From positions 167,644-231,643 of the forward strand of contig WHVA01000138.1 in the NCBI GenBank assembly GCA_015179125.1: 64,000 nt of DNA. Reading direction: 5' to 3'. Below, piece after piece: positions 1-11,044 of the stretch. A model generated the notes under the pieces. It was not told the origin of the DNA. It ran no database searches and saw only the letters and a program-made list of their open reading frames with translations. The stretch's first letter is position 1. Each line of letters opens with the position of its first letter. The translations under genes and the position numbers were made by a program. This stretch comes from Gautieria morchelliformis. Its lineage: Eukaryota; Basidiomycota; Agaricomycetes; Gomphales; Gomphaceae.

Positions 1-859
1 GGTCACGTGGATAGAAGGTGTTAGATTGCTAGAATGATGATTCAAGGGGGTCAGAATGACCTCCTTTTATATTGTAAAATACACAGGATTATGTAAAATC
101 GGGTTCTTCTATCTATTAGGCGAGTGATGTCATATGTAAATATTTGCACTGCTAAAACACACCCTCATAACTATTGCGGTGTGTTTGTGCAAAGAAATTG
201 GAAATAGATAGCCAATCACCTTCCCTGGTTTGCACAGATTTTCACAGCCATGCACTGCCTTACACTGCCTTGCACAGCCCTGCACATCCCCTATGACATC
301 AAGGGACCTGTTTGGTGTCATAGTACTGCGTTTGGAGGATTCATTCATCCAATAGGCTTTGCTAAATCCGCACCCTAGTTTTGGCTTTGTACGTCTTTGT
401 GTGACTTTGTATGCAGCCTTGCACAGCCATGGTTGCTATGATGCAAGTCATGTGCTGGCTGGGTTTGAATTGCTCAGGCTTGTGTAAGCGGTAGAGGACG
501 CATTCAGTCCCAGAGGCTGAGTTTGAGTGAGCCAAGGTACCAGAGTTATAGGTGCTTGAGTGCCTGCAACTCCGAATTCACGGTTCGTGGAAAGCTCTGG
601 TCAGAGTTTGAAACTGAGCGGCTGTGGCAGAGTTGTGGATGTGCATGGGTTCATAACTCTGCCTGACAGAATAAGGAGTTTTTGAGCCAGGGAGGCCAAG
701 TTAAATGGTGAAAAAATAAGAGGAAATTCAAGGAATATTTGAATAGAGCTTTCCCAATAATAGCCATGTATATTAGCTACTATTAGCTGGGAAAACAAGG
801 TTTTAAAGCGATTTTAATCCTTTTTCATGAGGCTTTTCATTAGCAACGGTTCCCACACA
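1..859 (-). mobile_element. LTR F0, partial copy of a long LTR family (F)
   Basis: This stretch is the reverse complement of about 18821-19690, the 5' part of solo LTR F3. Its LTR terminus is at 859, reading TGTGTGGGAACC on the minus strand, and its other end lies outside the window. It carries the same short GGCTGTGCAG-like tandem repeats (about 235-300) and the same TATAAAAGG promoter motif (about 50-65, reversed) as F3. No protein is encoded. It truncates gypsy D, whose pol sequence starts at 860. If the insertion was normal, GTGGC (860-864) should be its TSD, with the partner copy beyond the window start. Confidence 0.85.
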
Positions 860-1450
860 GGTGGCCCAATTCGCACATCAGGCCAGATGGAACCTGATGG
901 CGGCACACAATGCAATCATTGAGCATCGAGTGACGCAAATGTTTCACGTGAACAAGAAATGTACGGTGAGCGACATGTATGGCCAACGACTGCGTTTACC
1001 TGTTGACCCAAAACCTGACTCTGCCAAAAGGAAGAGCCAGAAAACTCATGCCCCGGTATATTGGACCATACTGCATTGTCGAGGCACATAATGAAGCCTC
1101 GACGGTGACCCTTGAACTCCCTGACGAGCTGAAAAGCCATTGTATTTCACTGTTCTTCCATTCAAGCCTTGTATGAGGATACGAGGCTAACAACGATGAA
1201 CTGTTCCCTCGTCATGAAGCCAAGTCATTCTACGACTTTGGATCGAATGATGACAAAGAGTGGCTCATTGATGAGATTATCGCACATCGATGGATAAACT
1301 CAATGGACCTGGAGTTCCAGGGCAGCTGGACCCTAGGCAACGTGACATGGGAACCCATGTCATCATGTAATGATCTTGAAGCTCTAGATCACTATCTAGA
1401 GCTCCAGGGGGTGGGCATGCCACACAACCTCCCCAAGCACCGCTAGACAC
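860..1450 (+). pseudogene. Integrase C-terminus and chromodomain-like end of gypsy D pol
   Basis: Translated fragments match, residue by residue, the integrase end of gypsy C at 29270-29813. Shared stretches include WNLMAAH, EHRVTQMFH, a GPY/F-type motif around YIGPY, and a terminal chromodomain-like block with LIDEIIAHRWIN and VTWEPMSS. Frameshifts near 985 and 1170 and a TGA near 1180 break the frame. In the intact family this region tethers the integrase to chromatin and helps choose the target. Here it is a relic truncated by LTR F0 on its left. Confidence 0.85.
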
Positions 1451-1511
1451 GTCAGTTATGTGTATACCACCTGACACGCCGGCTACAGCACGGTTAAATT
1501 TTCACCTTGGG

Positions 1512-2156
1512 AGGATGTTCACATTGACAACAATGTACATTCTTCTAGGATATATTAGATATCTTTTAAAATATCAACCCTAACCGAATTCATAGTCCAT
1601 CATTTTGAGCAACTTGTATATTGTGGACATCCTAAATTTTTTTGAATGTTCTGATATTTTAAAAATATGGTTGTATGTGCTAAAGCATGGTGTGTATTCA
1701 GATAACAGAGCAATTTCAGATAGGATTTGGATGACTATATATTAAAAGTATATATGAAGCTTGTTACATGTATGATGATAGAATGTAGAGGCAAGTATGG
1801 ACCATATGAGTACATGTTAGAAGTATATATGAAACATGTTAGATGTACAATCACAGAATATAGAAGCAAGTATGGACAATACCTGTACTATATTATTATA
1901 TATGGGTGAGAGATATGATTAGAAGGTATGTTTAAAATAATATGCATGTATAGTACAAAGATATGTAACTATTGATGTTTAGACAATGGGGTATACACCT
2001 TTTCCTGGGGGAGCAGCAGACTGTGAGAAAGAACTTTAGGACTAGGATTAAGCATGCCTTACAAATGCTGGCAACTGTCTCAATTGTGATATATTTTATG
2101 AAACATAGGTGAGCTAAGTTATATATACATATATATGACAGTTACAACCATCCCCC
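1512..2156. other. AT-rich insertion in the pol-ORF3 spacer of gypsy D
   Basis: In gypsy C the spacer runs directly from the TTAAATTTTC box to ATCTTTCC (29907-29935). In gypsy D these two boxes are separated by about 645 bases of AT-rich sequence with no coding potential. It includes an imperfect tandem duplication of roughly 75 bases (about 1735-1880). Both borders have a purine-rich block on the outer strand (GGGAGGATG at the left, GGGGGATGG on the minus strand at the right). I could not assign it to a transposon class or settle its TSD. Confidence 0.6.
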
Positions 2157-2222
2157 TTTGATCTTTCCAAGGTGCATCGCTTCTTGGAAGCAACCACCAC
2201 CACCATCATATCCCCATGAAGA

Positions 2223-2588
2223 CACTGCAAAAAGGATGAAATTCCCAATTTGAAAATACACGATGAAAACACATTCTTTACATTTAGTATATACATGGTT
2301 CTCAAAATTGCCCATACACGTCTAAAACTTTTTGTTCCATATGTGTATTAGAGTGTTTTGGAAAACTTTATGTTTTCTGGAATGTTCTAATACACATATT
2401 ATCTGCATGTCACCTGGTCACTAGAACATTCCAGAAAACATAAAGTTTTCCAAAACACTCTAATACACATATGGAACAAAAAGTTTTAGACATGTATGGG
2501 CAATTTTGAGAACCATTTGTGTACTAAATGTAAAGAATGTGTTTTCATTGTGTATTTCCAAATTGAGAATTTCATCCTTTTCACAGTG
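2223..2588. mobile_element. MITE with long inverted repeats and CACTG...CAGTG ends
   Basis: The element is a near-perfect foldback. Its left arm (2223-about 2386) is repeated in reverse complement in the right arm (about 2424-2588), leaving a loop of about 37 bases. It starts CACTGCAAAAAGGATGAA, and its minus strand starts CACTGTGAAAAGGATGAA. A 3-base TSD, AGA (2220-2222 and 2589-2591), flanks it. Gypsy C has the empty site with one AGA at the equivalent place (29982-29984). CACTR ends with a 3-base TSD fit the CACTA/EnSpm superfamily. It has no ORF, so it would depend on a transposase supplied in trans. Confidence 0.85.
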
Positions 2589-5151
2589 AGATGATGCCAT
2601 CAAAAGATGGAATGGATGTTGATCCGCCAACATCTGAGCCATGCTCAATGGCCCTGAAGCAAGGGGACGCAGACATCCTATGAGCACCAGTCAATCAGGA
2701 ACACTGGATGATCGTGGGATGGGAAGATGCTCTGGCAGTCGTCCACCCAGATGACCTGTACACTGTGCACTTGCGGGCCACGACGAGCACCCGAAAGGTG
2801 AAGCTGAAGGACAAGGACGTCAGCGATGCCATCGACGCGGCCTGGGGGTGGTTCCCAAGGGCCATCGTGCATGATGTGTGAGTGGAGCCCTTACGGGACA
2901 TCCATGACATCAAGAAGGAGGTCAAAGATCTAGAATGTGTGGTCAAAAACTGTGACGACACACTCGACACCGAGTGTGCCTAGGTAAAAGAGCTGGAGGA
3001 GCAGCTTAAGGCACTCCAGTGCACACATGCAGCCTCGAAAAGGCCGCACCAAGACCAAGCCACTGATTCAGTGGCCGGCCCATCATCACCGCACGTGACG
3101 GCACCCTTGCCTGCACGTGCAGCTTCGGGACTAGCCTCCTGAATATCGGCCCCCACACCAGCTTCAATGGAGGGGCCAAGCACGCCGTCTGATGCGGTGT
3201 ATGATGACATCCTGGATGGATGGGTGTCCAACTCCTCCATCTGGAAGACGTACGACCCGGAAAGGGTTCAGCGCCTAGCTGAGCAACCCAAAAAGAAGTG
3301 CAAGAAGTTGCGCAGGACCCCCAACACATACAATGGCCTAGCCATTGCGAATGAATGCATGATCAGCACGTACCTAGTGGCGTCACCGTCGCACACAATT
3401 AACGACCCTGCCTTACAATGGCAGGTAGCGATGGTCCAGGCCCAGTACATTGGCCTGCACGTGGACCTACCACCAGTGGTGGGGCCAGTTCACCTTCCCT
3501 ACCTGGGGGAAGGGGAGATCATACCGCTCGGAGACCGGCCGATCCCTGAGACAGGCTTCCTACCACGTCCCATAGGAAAGGCGCTGCAGCGATGTACGCA
3601 GTGGTATGACGTCTGCCCACTTGACCATGCACGCTGTGTCGAGCTCCGGCTGCAGGCGAAGGACACGCTAATGGGATTGTTTTGTGATAGCGAGCGGTAC
3701 CCCGCTTAATATTGCGGCCATCCTGAAGGGTTGGATCCACAACCCGGAAGGAATACCCTCAGCCATCTGTGACAACGTGGATGGGAGCCTCAACCTCACA
3801 GACATGGACGTCTGGATGTGGTTGAAGGCCCTCACGCCCCGAACCAAAAAGATTGTGTCACCCCTCAAGTTGAGGCTCTTCGACTTATTCGGCTCGACCG
3901 ACCAATGGTCGAGCTACATTGATGCCAGGGAGTCTCTGATGCCGCAGAGCACCAGCCTCCAACTGTCGATCAGGGGTCCATATCCCGTAAGAGGTTGGGC
4001 TGGGCCAGACATCCTGCTTGCTGAGATTGCACGGTGGCTGGCCCGCTATGCCGGCATCACTCGTGAGTGACAGAATGATAAGGTTTGAATAGACTTGGGA
4101 TGCGGCCTATAGCTCGAGGCCGAGTTCGATATAAAGCGCAAGAGAGGAAGGTAACTCGAAGTTCGACTAATGGCTCGAAGTCAAACAAAATATCAAAAGG
4201 TTCATGTTCATCGATTCTTCAGTCATACATTGCGTACTACTTATAGCTATTCGGATAGGGGTCTCGGTACGTAGGGATGAACGACCAGGATAGTCGAATT
4301 GTGCGTGTGGTAGGTGCGTACATACCGCCGCTACCGTACATCCATGCTGCGGATCGCTTGTTCGGTCTGGCCTGGACATGAGGCGGAAGGGAATATCCTT
4401 ATGTGGTGGCTCGAAGGATAAGGCGGGACGGTAGGAGGGACTGGATAGGAATAATGTGCACGGCTCAAAGGTAATGGAGAATATATATCATGCACCCTGA
4501 TCGTGGTGTGGGATCGACTCGGTCCACCCTGGTACTCAGCTCGTCAATTGTACTCGTGTCTCGACTTGACTCGTGGGAGTTAAGGAACTTGGCGGTGGCG
4601 TGTTGTACTCGGCTCAACTCGGTAAGTGTGACTCGGCTTGGACTTGATGAGGGGCTTGTAGGCTCATGTGTGTGTGCATGTGTCTCAGGGTACTCGGAGT
4701 AAGGTTGGATAGTGAGAGAGAGATCATTAGGGCAATCGTGAATAGAAATTGTTGTAATGGACATTACGGGTCGTTATTCGTGTGCGTGAAGTCATGAGAT
4801 AAATCGAGTCAAGCAGGAATCTGCATCTGATAAGTCTTTCCTCATGATAGTGAGCGCATGGCTCACATTGAACAATATGTTCAACGCAGTTTCACAGGCG
4901 CAGCATTCAGTGCCACTGCCTGCAAGGGCCAACAGAAGGTTCTCAAGGCCATGCTCCACGAGGACACTGGCCCTGATGACCAGGCGGAAGCTCCCGCCAT
5001 GGGTGAAGCAGGGCCGCCGCACCCAAACACCTCCACAGATACAGAGGCACCCCCGGTGGAATCTTGTGCTTCGCCAGCCCCATATGATGCCGATGTCATC
5101 ATATCAGAATCACTCGAGGACTCCATCATGGAGGACCTCTACACCTCTTGA
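2589..5151 (+). pseudogene. Third ORF of gypsy D (downstream of pol), decayed
   Basis: This is homologous along its whole length to the third ORF of gypsy C (29985-30513 continuing at 22376-20913). Shared landmarks in order are KDGMDVDP, HWMI.GWEDAL, a heptad-rich coiled-coil region (about 2905-3020), VAGPSS, WKTYDPE, LAEQPKKK, QWYDVCPLD, ILKGWIHNPEGIPSAI, MDVWMWLKAL, DLFGSTDQWSS and a C-terminal acidic tail ending SLEDSIMEDLY. There are several in-frame stops (near 2676, 2879, 2981 and 3139) and frameshifts (near 3700). A solo LTR sits at 4068-4849. No known domain is recognised, and no signal peptide or membrane segment is seen. Confidence 0.8.
4068..4849. mobile_element. Solo LTR-like insertion (family L) in gypsy D
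   Basis: The insert is flanked by a perfect 5-base TSD, GTGAG (4063-4067 and 4850-4854). Removing it and one TSD copy joins the third-ORF sequence just as in gypsy C near 21310. It starts TGACAGAATG and ends CATGATA, so the usual CA end is TA, possibly from C-to-T decay. It is rich in CTCGA/TCGAAG/ACTCGG words, like LTR H and LTR I, and has no coding capacity. Confidence 0.7.
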
Positions 5152-5172
5152 GTTGTTCATAGAGGGGGAGGG

Positions 5173-5382
5173 TGTAAATAACCTGTGTACATACATAGTA
5201 CATACATAGTGCTTAGATAATACCAGTGGGCCCCTTAGGGACCCACTGTACAGTTCATGTGTGGGAACCAGCCGGCGGTTCCCAATCACATCTTACCTTA
5301 CACTGTCACTATGTAGCATACCACACATTGGTCAAGTTCTGTCTGCCCTTGTGACACAAGGCTTAAGATCTGCATCTTTACA
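5173..5382 (+). repeat. 3' LTR of gypsy D
   Basis: A polypurine tract, AGAGGGGGAGGG (5161-5172), lies directly before the LTR and would prime plus-strand DNA synthesis. The LTR begins TGTAAATAACC and ends GCATCTTTACA, giving 210 bases. It matches the reverse complement of the 213-base LTRs of gypsy C, including the inverted block GTGGGCCCCTTAGGGACCCAC. Confidence 0.85.
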
Positions 5383-6748
5383 TGGAGTCAGGTTAGGGAT
5401 CAATCAGACAGATGAACCTGTAAATGCTATGGATCAAGTGGAGTATATGGAATAGAGTAAGCTGAAGCTTGGGATGAGTGTCATCCAGGAAAGATGGAGA
5501 TGAGAGAGAGAGAACCGGGGGAGAAGATGTATGCACAGGCCTGGTAGTGCCAAATTATTGCATCTCTTCAAAGGTGTAATTATGGAACACTTAGCTAGCA
5601 TGCTGCCAGTTTTCCACAACAGTAATTAATTAAACAAATCATGGGTTTCTAGAGGTGACATGATCTAGGTTTGTAACAATGTAAAGAGATGACAGATCTA
5701 AGAGGTGACATGGTCTAGGTTTGTAATGGTCAGGACGGGTCATGGCCGCCAGCAGTGGCCCTGCGAATATTGACGCTGTTTAGCGCGAAGTCGGAGTGCT
5801 AAGAGGTGACATGATCTAGGTTTGTAAAGAGGTGACAGATCTAGGTTCGTAAAGAGGTGGCATGATCTACATTTGTAAAGGTGACATGATATACGTTTGT
5901 AATGGCCAGGGCGCCCCGCAGTGCCATGCGGAGCTAAGTCCAATAATGAGTCCGACCTTCGGACTCCGCAGTCTGTCCGCTTTGCTTTTCGCGCAGCTGA
6001 ATGACGAATGAGTAGCTATATGTCCAGCAGGGCTTCTTCACAGAACATAGGGCTCAGTCACCGGATAATTCTACTGCCTTGGAAAGGAAACGCCAGTTCC
6101 CCCTTCATGTAAACAAAAATGTGAGTTCATAAGTAAGCTTAATCCTTAGAAAACATTATTTCCTGTGAGCACAAAAAATATTTAGTATTCTGACGTAATT
6201 ATAAACCTGTTTCATATTTTTAGTAGCATTGCTGTAACTTGCCGGCCTTATCTACTGGTGCAAGCTGAGTCTCCCTCATTTTACTGTAAGCCTCGTATGT
6301 TCTCATTGAAGTAAGGGTCAGGCGATATTAAACCGTGCTCCCTAAACATGTTAGGATTAGCGTACTGAAGATGCTACCAAAAGGTATATTCTCAAATTTT
6401 TCGGATTTGTTATGCAACTGCACTCGCCACAGGAATTAATGTTTTCTGAGAAAGCACTTACTAATTGTGAGGGGACTGCTTTCCCACGAAGGGTTGATCA
6501 AAAGACTTATCCTCTTGCTTCCCACCTTCTAATCGTTCCTTCATTCCGCTTCATTACTGTGTTTCGGAACCGATCGTAAGTGACAGCGCTATCATTCCTT
6601 AGACAGGCTGGGTGCGAGTCTAGTTACTCCCCCGTGCGTCGCGCGCGCCCGCCACTTTTATCCCAAAAGGATACACTTGATGCCACTTGACACTTCGGGC
6701 GAACATACCATTATCGAGACATTGTCAGGCTGATCCGAGTTCAGGGAA
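5383..6748. other. Intergenic region, no gene seen
   Basis: No convincing coding sequence is present. It holds a minisatellite (5645-5905). The last few hundred bases are presumably the upstream region of the SDR gene at 6749. Confidence 0.5.
5645..5905. repeat. Minisatellite with GGTGACATGATCTAGG-type units
   Basis: About seven degenerate units of roughly 20 to 28 bases each carry AGAGGTGACATGATCTAGG followed by TTTGTAA. They are interrupted once by about 80 bases of unique GC-richer sequence (5728-5800). Confidence 0.75.
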
Positions 6749-8037
6749 ATGTCAGTTAAAGGAATTGCTCTTGTCACTGGATCTGGGCAAGGTATCGGAA
6801 GAGGCGTTGCCCTCAGGCTAGCAGACGACGGTTTCGATGTAGCAATCAACGACATCGCGTCTAAGAAGGATGTCATCGACAGTGTTGTTACTGAGATCCA
6901 GCGCAAGGGAAGGAGAAGTCTTGCCGTTCCAGCGGATGTGGGGTTGGACGGTGAGGTAAAGGAGATGGTTGCCACTGTCGTCAAGGAATTGGGCGGGTTG
7001 GATGTGGTAAGTGACCGGTGACTCTCCAGACCTCTCGTGATACGCAGCTGACATATGTTACTGAGATGGTTGCAAATGCCGGTATTTGCCAGTACCAGCC
7101 ATTTCTTGAAAGTACGCTTTCACTCATCTCATAGCGGTAACGCTCTGAGAGGCGACTATGACAAGCTTCCGTTGAGCAATGGGACAGGACCATGGCTATC
7201 AACGCTCGTGGTGTATTCTTATGTTACAAATATGCGGCGGAACAAATGATCAAACAAGGCCGCCCGGGTCGTATTATAGGTGCCAGTTCAGTAGCCGGGA
7301 AAAAAGGTATATGTTTGCTCAGGCTCACAGTCACCTTGAAATCCGCTACAAAAGGGTTCATATGATCAGGAATGCCTATGTGTTCGGATTATTGCGCATC
7401 CAAGTTTGCAGTTCGAGGCCTCACCCAAAGTGCAGGTGAGTTTTTAACGACTTCACTAGCGTGCGTTGGAAGGACTCCGTTGACCTGAGTGTGTCGGGGT
7501 CAGCTACAGAATTGGGCAAGTACGGTATTACCGTAAATGCATACGCTCCTGGCGCTATCGATACGCCTATGTGTAAGCTCCAAAGTCAAAGTCTGTTTGA
7601 CCATCCTCACCAGCTGGTTTGATTCTCCATCCTGTCCCAGTGCAATTCGCAAATGAATCGATCTCTAATATCACTGGTACACCCAGCGATCTCTTGACAA
7701 CTGTAAGTGCTTCAAAGGATAAACGCGGTCCGTTGCCTGCGCTGAACGTGGTTGCCCTTGCGTTCATCGTTATGTAAAGTCGAAGGGAATGACTGCCACA
7801 AACAAGCACGGAAATCCAGAAGACATTGCAGGCTTGGTTTCCTACCTAGCCTCTGTCCAGTCCCACTTCCTTACAGGTGCGTTCTACTAAGCCCTTAAAT
7901 TCTGTATTTATTGTGGCGTACAAATTTGTTTCTGCGTAGGTCAAACGGTGAGTTTCATATCCACAATGGTTACCGTTTTAGATGGTACTAGCGGTGTTCA
8001 ACAGATCAGTATCGACGGTGGAGTATATTTCGATTGA
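6749..8037 (+). CDS. Short-chain dehydrogenase/reductase, intron-containing
   Basis: This is a classical SDR, an NAD(P)-dependent oxidoreductase of about 255 residues once spliced. Exon 1 (6749-7006) has the Rossmann motif TGSGQGIG near residue 11 and the acidic residue D35-D36 region. Exon 2 starts at 7066 and gives the NAG motif. Later exons give the INARGVF helix, GASS with the catalytic Ser, YCASK with the catalytic Tyr and Lys, and the NAYAPGAIDTPM block. The last exon ends ISIDGG followed by a stop at 8035-8037. At least five small GT-AG introns are needed, and the second junction is uncertain. Overall it resembles the acetoin/diacetyl reductase-like branch of SDRs, but the substrate is unknown. 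It looks intact and is the best host-gene candidate here. Confidence 0.85.
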
Positions 8038-8611
8038 TAGAGAGGCTGAGGAGCTCGATCATGTCATAGAAGCCTGAGGTACGTTGTGAACCTCGGCATA
8101 TGAGATGACATATGTACTTGAAGATAACTTTCGAAAACATGATGTATTATTCGCTGTTTGCTTGTAATCAGGGCCCAGAGGAGAGGACTTTGGGTGTGGC
8201 TGACAAAAACATCCCCACCCAAATAATTAAAGCAGCAGCGCCGGGTTTACGGTAATCATATGTCATATCTACATGACAATGATAGTGTATAAATACTCTG
8301 AATTGCCGTGTAGCCTGCCAGGCGGGAGCCGGTGTTGAGCGCTCATGGTACGGCATTTAACCCAACAAGGTAACTTCAATTGGCGAGTAACGCCCGGGGT
8401 TTAGGCATCGACTCGGAGGTCGGATGCTTGCCACTTCGTGACGCCCCTCACTGTTGACGATATCTCACATGGAAATGGTGGATAGTACATATCACCATGC
8501 GATTTTCTGAGGCACGTCACTGAAGAGCTGCCAACATTAGACTTCCCGACTGTGGCATAAACGTGGAATCTCTCTGACTGATCAAGTATTCTTTGACTTT
8601 GTGGAGATTAT
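8038..8611. other. Downstream intergenic region, no gene seen
   Basis: I see no coding sequence, repeat or mobile-element hallmark beyond the presumed 3' untranslated region of the SDR gene. Confidence 0.4.
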
Positions 8612-9079
8612 TTGGCATATTCTAGCTGTCAACACCACAGCTGTAAAGTGGACCCAGTTGCCCGCTCATTTCAATCGACGATCAGGAGCGGATTAGGGGC
8701 AGCAGCAGCAGTGCTATCCCAGGAGGAATGGAGAAGAAGGACGAGTCGGCATGGCAACCAAGTAGCTTCCAGACAACGAGAGAGGAGAGCGCAATATCAG
8801 GCCAGCCAAGGTCTCTGCAAGGCCCTACACAAACAAATAGTCGCAATAGGCATGGGAAGAACAAGAGGGAGCAGGGTGACAGTGAGATGTGTACCGGGGC
8901 ACGAGGGAGTCAAAGGAAACGAGAGAGCAGAGAGGAGGCAAGAAGAGCGGCTAAACATCAGCAAAAAAACCGAATTGCACGTAACATTATATAGCGTACA
9001 TAGCAGCCATAGCACGGTAGACTCGTGCCAATTATGTGGTCCCCATAGCTCCCCGCGACGGTTCAGTACCGTGCCATAG
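8612..9079 (+). pseudogene. LINE-type RNase H fragment
   Basis: The reading frame around 8840-8950 gives VTVRCVPGHEGVKGNERA. This matches the C-terminal RNase H motif of non-LTR retrotransposons (the PGH..V.GNE.AD block), with the final D replaced. The rest of the RNase H domain and the reverse transcriptase are not recognisable. It is a scrap of a dead LINE, probably 5' truncated. Confidence 0.65.
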
Positions 9080-9119
9080 CGCCGTATAGCGCCATACACT
9101 GCAGTAACTGAGGGCACTT

Positions 9120-9340
9120 AATATAAGTACATTACGCACCAATTTTTCAGGGCCCAAGTTACTGATAATAAGTAATCGGGGAGCAGATTTTTGACGCTTC
9201 CTCTCGATAAGCTTGGTACCGAAATCTAGTAGCTAGAATGTCCGCTTTCAGTGTCCTAGAACACTGATTTTCAGTTCTTAAGTTACTTATAAATGGTACT
9301 TTAGAACACAATATAACAGTGCTTTCTATTACTGAAAGAC
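9120..9340. repeat. Degenerate palindromic repeat related to one near 18240
   Basis: It contains GGTACCGAAATCTA and, on the minus strand, CTGAAAATCAGTG. Both words recur in a similar arrangement at about 18250-18390. It is possibly an old non-autonomous foldback element. Ends and TSD are not resolved. Confidence 0.35.
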
Positions 9341-9369
9341 AGAAATACATAGATTGAAAGCTATGTCCC

Positions 9370-11044
9370 AACCCACCCAACGTCGCCCTACACACCTCCT
9401 CAACCCCAATGCTCTCGGTGCAATACAAACTCGTCTCCTTCCACCGCTAACCACCCTTGTTCTTCCCGCCCAGGACACATATAATGATGTCGCCCGCCTC
9501 CCAGTCCGGGCTCTCGTTGCCCTCGCCCTCAAACACGAACTCGCTGCCCTCAGCAATGCCCATGGGGACGTTGAGCGCATAGTGCTGCATGTGCGGAACG
9601 AGCACGTGGGACACGTCTGGATGTGCAAGTCCTGTCGAAAGTATTAAAGAATACAATATTAACACATTAACCACAACAAACACAACCCCATATCACGACC
9701 AATACACCGATAACCCCTCTCTCAGGATATATGCATCACGGCACTAGTACCCGAGACCGCCGGATCATCATATGCCCACTCAGACTGACCCGATCACATC
9801 CCCCGACTCCCGCGATGTCACAGGAACACGTATCATGTGTTACCACGACTCACAACACCCAAAACGCTATCCAAGAACACCAAGCCCATCCCGAATCACG
9901 CGCCTTCCATCAGTCACGTGACCCAATCAAGGGACGTGACGTGTCGAGCCGACCCTGCCTATACCCAGACTATGCCCCCTATCCTTCACCAAACTTCCGT
10001 CCCCACATCCTACTTTACACTCCATCTCCAAGCCCAACCAATACAGCACACGTCGTCTCTCCTATCGTTACATGTGCGCCGCTCGCCCCATTCCATCATC
10101 CCTTTAGTATCACACCACCAATCCCTTGACCGCCAAGCGCCACTAGTAACTAATAAATACGTGTCCCCATGTACAATAACATAGTAGTGAAATAGCACCT
10201 CGTTTCACCTCTCATTCCGTAGTAGAATTTCTAGTCAACACTAAAGTCATAAGACATGCATACTTACTGTGCGCGCAGATATTCCTGTCTACTCTAAAAT
10301 CTCACTCGATTTATCTCACAACCAAGAGATTGAATCAATTATTCTCAATATCATTCCTAGTATAAAACAACAAGTCCTCCAACGCGGAAGTGGTCGCAGA
10401 AGACCTTTATGTTAATCATGAACTGGATGCCGAGTCGCAGGATCACAAGAAATGGAGATGAAGGAATGGGCATCAAAAGCAATAATCGTCAGAGCAGAAA
10501 TCACGCAAAGACGATGTTTGGAACCTACGTCAATCTCCACACCCTTATACATATCCTCAAGGCTCACTTCAAAGTCGCTTGTCGTCATGGGCCTGCGGCG
10601 GACCTCGTGTTGTTGAGCTGCAGTGTCACAGGATCATAAATGTCATGAATGATATGGCACATGAGTAGTAGGAGTATTATACGGCAAAGTATCATTTTGA
10701 GCGTGCAGAACGATAAATTAACGATGAAACGACTCACGTCCGCCGCCACCGAAGAAGGACGAAAACATATCGAAGGGATTGGCGTGCTGGCCACCTTCAT
10801 GCTGTCTCAGGCCTTTCTGGATGAGAGGGAAGGGTAATATTTGTCAGCTCGCGTCTGGGCAAGTATAAAACGATAAGTGACAAAGTAAAGTAAAGCTCAA
10901 AGAACAATGACAAGGGCGAATTGCAACACGTACCTCCCCATGTCGCTCATAAAGGCCGTGTTTCTGTCCAAAAAAAGAAATATGGTGGTCAGGTTGAGTT
11001 AAGGCATAGTAGAGATGTTCATGGGCGCACCTGGGCTGCGTATG
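9370..11044 (-). pseudogene. DnaJ (Hsp40, ER Scj1/DNAJB11-like) gene, broken
   Basis: Several minus-strand exons with proper GT-AG borders are visible. At 10934-10963 the end of a J domain reads KHGLYERHGE. At 10738-10816 the Gly/Phe region reads GLRQHEGGQHANPFDMF and SSFFGGGG. At 10529-10617 the start of the substrate-binding domain includes FEVSLEDMYKG. At about 10370-10422 the next exon has CDHF where the zinc-finger CxxC is expected. At 9370-9631 the C-terminal domain reads FVFEGEGNESPDWEAGDIII. The zinc-finger region between 9684 and 10370 is replaced by unrelated sequence, an in-frame stop follows at about 9445, and most of the J domain is absent. The family acts as an Hsp70 co-chaperone. 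This copy cannot make an intact protein. Confidence 0.8.
9684..10370. other. Non-coding sequence inside the DnaJ pseudogene
   Basis: About 690 bases separate the two halves of the DnaJ pseudogene. Nothing recognisable is encoded on either strand. It may be an unidentified insertion or the remains of a recombination that removed the zinc-finger exons. Confidence 0.5.

Larger units (their letters stand above)
860..5382 (+). mobile_element. Gypsy D, 5'-truncated and heavily decayed Ty3/gypsy element
   Basis: This is a degenerate relative of gypsy C (20664-41784). It runs in order: integrase C-terminus with chromodomain (860-1450), spacer, third ORF (2589-5151), polypurine tract, and a 210-base 3' LTR (5173-5382). 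The 5' half is missing because LTR F0 cuts it off. Compared with the C copy, a large share of differences are CG to TG or CG to CA, and several are in-frame TGA stops. Three later insertions are recognised because gypsy C has the corresponding uninterrupted sequence: an AT-rich block (1512-2156), a MITE (2223-2588) and a solo LTR (4068-4849). It is not functional. Confidence 0.85.

Noticed and set aside
5645..5905. CRISPR-like array
   Set aside because: Repeat units are degenerate and contiguous with no uniform spacers. A eukaryotic genome is indicated, so it is a minisatellite.
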